Assembly (NCBI GenBank): GCA_034932685.1
Contig: JAYFOM010000029.1
Span: 1 to 27,265 of the forward strand
Origin: JAQUCI01 sp034932685
GTDB lineage: Bacteria > Bacillota_I > Bacilli_A > Erysipelotrichales > Erysipelotrichaceae
Length of the DNA stretch: 27,265 nt
Direction of reading: 5' to 3'
Made by a program: the position numbers and the translations under genes. The stretch's first letter is position 1. The number at the start of each line of letters is the position of its first letter. Below, piece after piece: positions 23,329-27,265 of the stretch. A model generated the notes under the pieces. It saw only the letters and a list, made by a program, of their open reading frames with translations, had not been told where the DNA came from and made no database searches.

Positions 23329-23357
23329 TTGACTTGATACTTTATTAGGAGTATAAC
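23329..23357 (+). promoter_or_regulatory. Promoter of the ATP-grasp/aminomutase pair
   Basis: TTGACT (23329-23334), a 17-base spacer and TATAAC (23352-23357). A short hairpin GATGAGA/TTTCATC (about 23364-23383) lies in the leader. The rest of the 210-base gap after tuf holds only the tuf terminator and AT-rich sequence. Confidence 0.6.
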
Positions 23358-23408
23358 ATCATTGATGAGATTAAAATTTCATCTTTGAAGAAAGCGATGT
23401 GACGGACA

Positions 23409-24452
23409 ATGGAAGCGCGTGATGATGACGTTCCGATACGAAAAACCAAGCTTACAGTAGGTATTGTCTATAATTTAAAAAAGGGGATAAAAAGTAAAGC
23501 AGTTGATGAAGAAGCTGAATATGATAGTGTCGAAACACTTGGTGCTATTAGTGAAGCATTAAGTTCTTCCAAGATAAATATTGAGTTGTTAGAAGCTGAT
23601 CAAAGTATTTTAAAGAAAATTACAAACACAAAAGTTGATATCGTGTTTAACATAGCAGAAGGTTTAAATGGCAAGGGACGGGAAGCACAGATACCGGCCT
23701 TGTTAAGCATGTTAAAAATACCTTTTACTGGTTCTGATGAAACCACATTGTGTCTTGCGTTGGATAAAGCTCTAACCAAAAGACTCGTATCAACATATCA
23801 TATTAAAACACCTCGTTACTTATTAGTAAAAGCTGGTGATCTTAAACCACAAACAAGCACATTAAAATATCCACTAATTGTTAAACCAAACGCAGAAGGC
23901 TCAAGTAAAGGGGTTAATTTTAAAAGTGTTGTAAGAAACAAAAAAGAACTATTAAATGTCTTGCAAGAAAGTAACGCCGTTTACAACTGTGATATGTTGA
24001 TTGAAGAGTTTATTGATGGTCGTGAGTTTACTGTGGGTATATTGGGAAATGGTAGTACAAAGCGTGTTTTTGAACCAATGGAAATTGTTTATCGTAATAG
24101 AAATGAATTTAATATTTATAGTTATGAAGTAAAACAAGACTATGATAAATATGTAACTTATCAATGTCCAAGTTCAATAAGCCAAAGTATAATCGCCAAG
24201 ATGAAGAAAGATTCTGAAAAGATTTTTGATATTTTAGGATGTTTAGATTTTGCACGAATTGATTTTAGAGTATCAGATGATGAACAAGTATATTTTATTG
24301 AAATTAATCCTTTACCAGGGTTAGCTTATGGCTATAGCGATTATCCGATGTTAGCAGCATTCAATAACGTCGATTATCAAACGTTGGTTAATTCGATACT
24401 TATGAGTGCTGTTGATCGTTATAAGTTAAATTTTGAAAGTGAAGCAAACTAA
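23409..24452 (+). CDS. D-Ala-D-Ala ligase-like ATP-grasp enzyme of unknown substrate
   Basis: A 347-residue ATP-grasp ligase; such enzymes join a carboxylate to an amine through an acyl-phosphate. Ddl-like parts are KVDIVFNIAEGLNGKGREAQ (residues about 77-96), PFTGSDETTLCLALDKALTKR, the ATP-grasp KPNAEGSSKG (Glu163-Gly168), FIDGREFTVGIL, FARIDFRV and the metal-binding FIEINPLPGLA. Substrate-side features differ from true Ddl. The GG-S-E-xxVS opening that carries the first D-Ala ligand is absent (YNLKKG... instead), the mobile loop reads YEVKQDYDKYVTYQCP without the usual Tyr after K, and the PGM/FT-S-L segment is PGLAYGYSD. The stop overlaps the aminomutase start by one base (TAATG), so the products are coupled. 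The start at 23409 has no strong ribosome site. Ligation of D-Ala is possible but not the likeliest role. Confidence 0.82.
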   Translation: MEARDDDVPIRKTKLTVGIVYNLKKGIKSKAVDEEAEYDSVETLGAISEALSSSKINIELLEADQSILKKITNTKVDIVFNIAEGLNGKGREAQIPALLSMLKIPFTGSDETTLCLALDKALTKRLVSTYHIKTPRYLLVKAGDLKPQTSTLKYPLIVKPNAEGSSKGVNFKSVVRNKKELLNVLQESNAVYNCDMLIEEFIDGREFTVGILGNGSTKRVFEPMEIVYRNRNEFNIYSYEVKQDYDKYVTYQCPSSISQSIIAKMKKDSEKIFDILGCLDFARIDFRVSDDEQVYFIEINPLPGLAYGYSDYPMLAAFNNVDYQTLVNSILMSAVDRYKLNFESEAN

Positions 24453-25561
24453 TGATCAAGCAATTTAGAGTTGATGAAAGTCAATGGCAAAATTGGCAAT
24501 GGCAAGTCGCTAATTGCATCACTTCATCAGAAACCTTAAAAACATTTTTACCTTTAAGTTTGAAGCAGCAAGATGAAATAGACACCTGTCTTAAATATTT
24601 TAGAATGGCAATAACTCCTTATTATTTATCTTTGATCAATCCTAGTGATGAAAATGATCCTATCCTAAAACAAGCAGTTCCTACGATTAATGAAACATAC
24701 CCTTATGATGATGATATGTTAGATCCACTTGATGAAGAAGCTGAAAGTCCGGTTAAAAATTTGGTGCACCGTTATCCAGATCGGGTTTTGTTTCTAGTCA
24801 CTTTTAAATGCGCAATGTATTGTCGTCATTGTACACGGCGTAGAGTAGTTGGTGAAATCGATCAGGTGATTGATGAAAAAACATTACAAGACGCTGTTGA
24901 ATATATCACACAACACAAAGAGATCCGCGATGTTTTAATATCAGGGGGTGATCCTTTGGTAATGGCAACAAGCAAGCTTGAACATATAATTAGTGCCATT
25001 AGGGCAATCAAACATGTAGAAGTTATAAGAATTGGTACTAGAGTCCCGGTTGTCTTACCAATGAGAGTTACTGACGAACTAGTAACAATGTTAAGGAAAT
25101 ATCATCCAATTTGGATCAATACCCACTTCAATCATCCAAAAGAAATTACGGAAGATGCGAAAAAAGCTTGTTTAAAAATAGTAGATGCGGGGATTCCACT
25201 AGGCAATCAAAGTGTTTTATTAAAAGGGATCAATGACAACACTGATACAATGAAAGAACTATTATTAAAGCTTGTTCAGATTAGAGTAAGACCGTATTAT
25301 CTTTATCAATGTGATCTTAGTAAAGGTATTAGTCATTTTCGTACCCCGGTTGAAACAGGATTAAATATCATGCATGAGCTAACTGGGTTTATATCAGGCT
25401 TTGCACTTCCAAGGTATGTGATAGATGCACCAGGTGGTGGTGGTAAAATACCAGTCAATTACAACTATGTTGTATCGATAAATGATAAAGAAGTAATAAT
25501 GGAAAATTATTTAGGTAAACAATACCGATATCCTCAACCACACAAAAACAGTGGTCAATAG
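24452..25561 (+). CDS. kamA: Lysine 2,3-aminomutase, short form lacking the zinc site
   Basis: A 369-residue radical-SAM, PLP-dependent enzyme predicted to convert L-lysine to L-beta-lysine. The iron-sulfur cluster motif is CxxxCxxC at Cys120, Cys124 and Cys127. The PLP lysine is Lys332 in APGGGGK. The two aspartates that bind the lysine side-chain amine are present as Asp288 (CDLSKG) and Asp325 (IDAPGGGG). All these sit exactly five residues before their counterparts in the Clostridium subterminale enzyme (125/129/132, 337, 293, 330), as I recall its numbering. The structural zinc ligands are lost: Asn263 replaces Cys268, and the protein ends at YPQPHKNSGQ before the CxCxxC tail. Start and stop overlap couples it to the ATP-grasp gene. 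EpmB-like activity on lysine for EF-P is an alternative; no epmA or efp is in view. Confidence 0.88.
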   Translation: MIKQFRVDESQWQNWQWQVANCITSSETLKTFLPLSLKQQDEIDTCLKYFRMAITPYYLSLINPSDENDPILKQAVPTINETYPYDDDMLDPLDEEAESPVKNLVHRYPDRVLFLVTFKCAMYCRHCTRRRVVGEIDQVIDEKTLQDAVEYITQHKEIRDVLISGGDPLVMATSKLEHIISAIRAIKHVEVIRIGTRVPVVLPMRVTDELVTMLRKYHPIWINTHFNHPKEITEDAKKACLKIVDAGIPLGNQSVLLKGINDNTDTMKELLLKLVQIRVRPYYLYQCDLSKGISHFRTPVETGLNIMHELTGFISGFALPRYVIDAPGGGGKIPVNYNYVVSINDKEVIMENYLGKQYRYPQPHKNSGQ

Positions 25562-25573
25562 TGTATTGTATTG

Positions 25574-25582
25574 TGGTATAAT
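25574..25582 (+). promoter_or_regulatory. Extended -10 promoter before the DUF975 gene
   Basis: TGG-TATAAT (25574-25582): perfect -10 with extended TG, no clear -35, 24 bases before the ATG. Read-through from kamA is also possible because no terminator lies between. Confidence 0.5.
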
Positions 25583-25605
25583 CAAAAAATAAAAGAGGTG
25601 TTACT

Positions 25606-26331
25606 ATGTTTGATCGTGTATATATTAAAACTAAAGCAAAAGAAGTATTAAAGAAATATTATTGGTTATTATTTGTGGTGGGTCTTATCATGTTGTTTTT
25701 GTCGGGTGAAATTATCAGTTTTAAATATAACCTAGGCAGTAACTCAGCTAATCATATGCAATATCGCGGTGTTATTGATAATGCTCAAGTAGTTATCATG
25801 GGTATGTCAATCAGTATGCGCCGATTATTAGGCTTTTTTGGTGTATTGGCTTTCTTCGCTTTTATTTTCAGTTTGATTTTTAAAATCTTTATCGCTAATC
25901 CGGTAATGGTTGGTTGTTATAATTATTTTATTCGTGCTAGCCAAGACCGTCATAGTCTTGATGATCTAATCACGCCGTTTAGAAAGTATTATCGTAATGC
26001 AGTGGTAACTATGTTGCTACGTGATTTCTATGTCTTCTTGTGGGGGTTGTTGTTAGTTATTCCTGGAATAATTAAAAGCTATGCCTACAGTTTTGTTCCG
26101 TATTTGCTTGATGATCAACCTAATCTAACTTATGGAGAGATTCTTCGCAAGAGTGAAGAAATGACAAGAGGAATGAAGTTTGATCTATTTGTGTTAGACT
26201 TGTCCTTCTTTGGTTGGTATTTACTAAATATCATTACTTTTAACTTGGCATCACTTTTTATTAAGCCATATGTTGAAGCTGCTAAAGCACAAGTTTATCT
26301 TGAAACAAAGATTAGAGGATATAATGTCTAA
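25606..26331 (+). CDS. DUF975-family integral membrane protein
   Basis: A 241-residue multi-pass membrane protein. Hydrophobic segments are at about residues 18-35, 72-98, 137-157 and 195-220. Family-type features are KAKEVLKKYYW at the start, NPVMVGCYNYFIRA, LLLVIPGIIKSYAYSFVPYLL, the YGEILRKSEEMTRGMKFDLFVLDLSFFGWYLLN stretch (whose SxxMMxGxKxxLFxLxLSFxGW pattern defines DUF975) and the closing PYVEAAKAQVYLE. Function is unknown. AAGAGGT (25590-25596) precedes the ATG. The end overlaps the HAD gene start by 8 bases, so the two are translated together. Confidence 0.8.
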   Translation: MFDRVYIKTKAKEVLKKYYWLLFVVGLIMLFLSGEIISFKYNLGSNSANHMQYRGVIDNAQVVIMGMSISMRRLLGFFGVLAFFAFIFSLIFKIFIANPVMVGCYNYFIRASQDRHSLDDLITPFRKYYRNAVVTMLLRDFYVFLWGLLLVIPGIIKSYAYSFVPYLLDDQPNLTYGEILRKSEEMTRGMKFDLFVLDLSFFGWYLLNIITFNLASLFIKPYVEAAKAQVYLETKIRGYNV

Positions 26332-26986
26332 GTTAAAAGTTGTTTTATTTGATTTAGACAACACCCTTATCGATCGCCAGAAAGCTGCTTTAGGCTTAAT
26401 GGGTGAAATGGTTGATCTTGATTTTCCTGCGGATGAGTTTGATGAAGAGTTTCGTAAAGATGCGCTTGATAAACTTTATAACTGGGATAGAGAAGGACAT
26501 GAACCTAAAGAGAGTAGCTTTGGTAAATACGCTGCTTTTACAAAGATTGAAGGTCGCGATTGGAAACATTATGAGAAAATATGGCAGGAAAATCTTTGGC
26601 GTTACACCGAACTATTTGATCAATCAATTGAGACGCTTGATTATCTTAAAAAGAAGTATCGTTTAGCATTGTTAACTAATGGTTCAGTAAACTCTCAAAA
26701 CAATAAGGTTGATATTGTTAATATCAGAGATTATTTTGAAGATATCATCATATCGGGCACTTATGGGTTTCATAAGCCTGATAAAAGGATATTTGATATC
26801 GTATTAGAGCGACTTAAAATCGAGGCTGATGAATGTGTATATGTAGGTGATGCTTTATATAACGATATTGAAGGGGCATTAAATGCCGGTATGCATGCGA
26901 TTTGGGCTTATCCTTATATAAATGTTGATACGGATGTCTTGTGTCAAAGAATATATCAAGTTAAAGATCTAAAACACATATTATAA
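26324..26986 (+). CDS. HAD-superfamily hydrolase (YjjG-like phosphatase/nucleotidase)
   Basis: A 220-residue cytoplasmic phosphatase. The start is the ATG at 26324 (MSKLKVVLFDLDNTLID), within the end of the DUF975 gene; an upstream in-frame start lacks a ribosome site. HAD motifs are in order: motif I DLDNTLID (residues about 9-16, catalytic Asp pair), motif II LLTNGS, motif III lysine in FHKPDKRIF and motif IV VYVGDALYNDIEGA. A helical cap lies between motifs I and II, as in subfamily I enzymes such as YjjG/YfnB, which act on (d)UMP/dTMP or sugar phosphates. The real substrate is unknown. No terminator is obvious downstream. Confidence 0.85.
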   Translation: MSKLKVVLFDLDNTLIDRQKAALGLMGEMVDLDFPADEFDEEFRKDALDKLYNWDREGHEPKESSFGKYAAFTKIEGRDWKHYEKIWQENLWRYTELFDQSIETLDYLKKKYRLALLTNGSVNSQNNKVDIVNIRDYFEDIIISGTYGFHKPDKRIFDIVLERLKIEADECVYVGDALYNDIEGALNAGMHAIWAYPYINVDTDVLCQRIYQVKDLKHIL

Positions 26987-27028
26987 ACCTAATTAAATAT
27001 CAACAAAAAACACCGTGAATTCTTAAAG

Positions 27029-27186
27029 TAACTTCCAGTTGTAAGATAAACTAAGGAATTATTAGACTTAATTCCAGTTATAATGTTTTAACCGGAAATA
27101 AGTATGAGAATTTCATAGGTTTTTAAGCTATTTTAAACACGACGAAAAGAACCGGTTATTTCCGTTTCTCAGACTTAATTCCGTTT
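27029..27186. repeat. Cluster of degenerate direct and inverted repeats in the non-coding end region
   Basis: The 279 bases after the HAD gene (26987-27265) hold no gene. A motif near ACTTAATTCC(A/G)GTT recurs: about 27029-27040, 27066-27079, reversed at 27090-27103, shortened at 27156-27164 and again at 27173-27186. The 21-base arm 27090-27110 is the inverted match of 27166-27186 with 3 mismatches. GGAATTA/TAATTCC (about 27056-27062 with 27070-27076) is a further small palindrome. This could be a short palindromic repeat element, a MITE remnant or a protein-binding cluster; I cannot tell which. Confidence 0.5.
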
Positions 27187-27265
27187 TATAAATGTGCTCT
27201 TGTAGCTTCGATATTATTATTTATAAAGCTTTTCTAATATAGATTGACCATATAGCTTGACGAAA

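Noticed and set aside
1..27265. tRNA, rRNA, CRISPR, insertion sequence or prophage genes
   Set aside because: No cloverleaf, rRNA segment, regularly spaced direct repeat, transposase, integrase or phage gene was found on either strand.

Overview
The window is AT-rich bacterial chromosome from a low-G+C Gram-positive lineage. I read it as a Mollicutes-related Bacillota (Acholeplasmatales/Izemoplasmatales/Haloplasma- or Erysipelotrichia-like). The pointers are a mannose-family PTS, Firmicutes-type L10-leader and lysine-riboswitch regulation, strong AGGAGG ribosome sites, and consensus TTGACA-17-TATAAT promoters. RpoB carries an asparagine at the main rifampicin-contact position, a trait documented in Mollicutes. 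TGA is used as a stop (the methyltransferase gene and the ABC permease gene), so the Mycoplasma/Spiroplasma code is not in use.

Layout. 1-1321: end of a mannose-family PTS operon (IID, IIA, IIB) with a perfect 14-bp hairpin between IID and IIA. 1327-2332: two small membrane-protein genes on the minus strand. 2402-13529: the L11-L1 / L10-L7/L12-methyltransferase / rpoB-rpoC cluster. It has an L1-type autoregulatory element before rplK, an L10 leader with terminator before rplJ, and a separate promoter before rpoB. 13575-13824: a free-standing structured RNA gene that I cannot assign to a family. 13889-16501: a lysine riboswitch with terminator/antiterminator, followed by a three-gene polar amino-acid ABC importer, inferred to carry lysine. 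16592-18645: a NagA-like amidohydrolase and a YdjC/ChbG-like deacetylase, both with changed active-site positions. 18779-23247: the str operon (rpsL, rpsG, fusA, tuf). 23329-25561: a Ddl-like ATP-grasp ligase translationally coupled to a lysine 2,3-aminomutase. 25574-26986: a DUF975-type membrane protein overlapping a HAD hydrolase. 26987-27265: non-coding DNA with degenerate inverted and direct repeats.

How the parts relate. Most of the window is translation and transcription machinery with its autoregulatory RNA leaders. Two accessory blocks share a lysine theme: the riboswitch-controlled importer, and the ATP-grasp/aminomutase pair, which would turn lysine into beta-lysine and may ligate it to something. 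That pair is the best candidate for an undescribed pathway. Two antibiotic targets look altered: RpoB (Asn at the E. coli His526 position) and L11 (loss of the double-proline segment of the thiostrepton-binding N-terminal domain). No tRNA, rRNA, CRISPR array, transposase or phage gene was seen.
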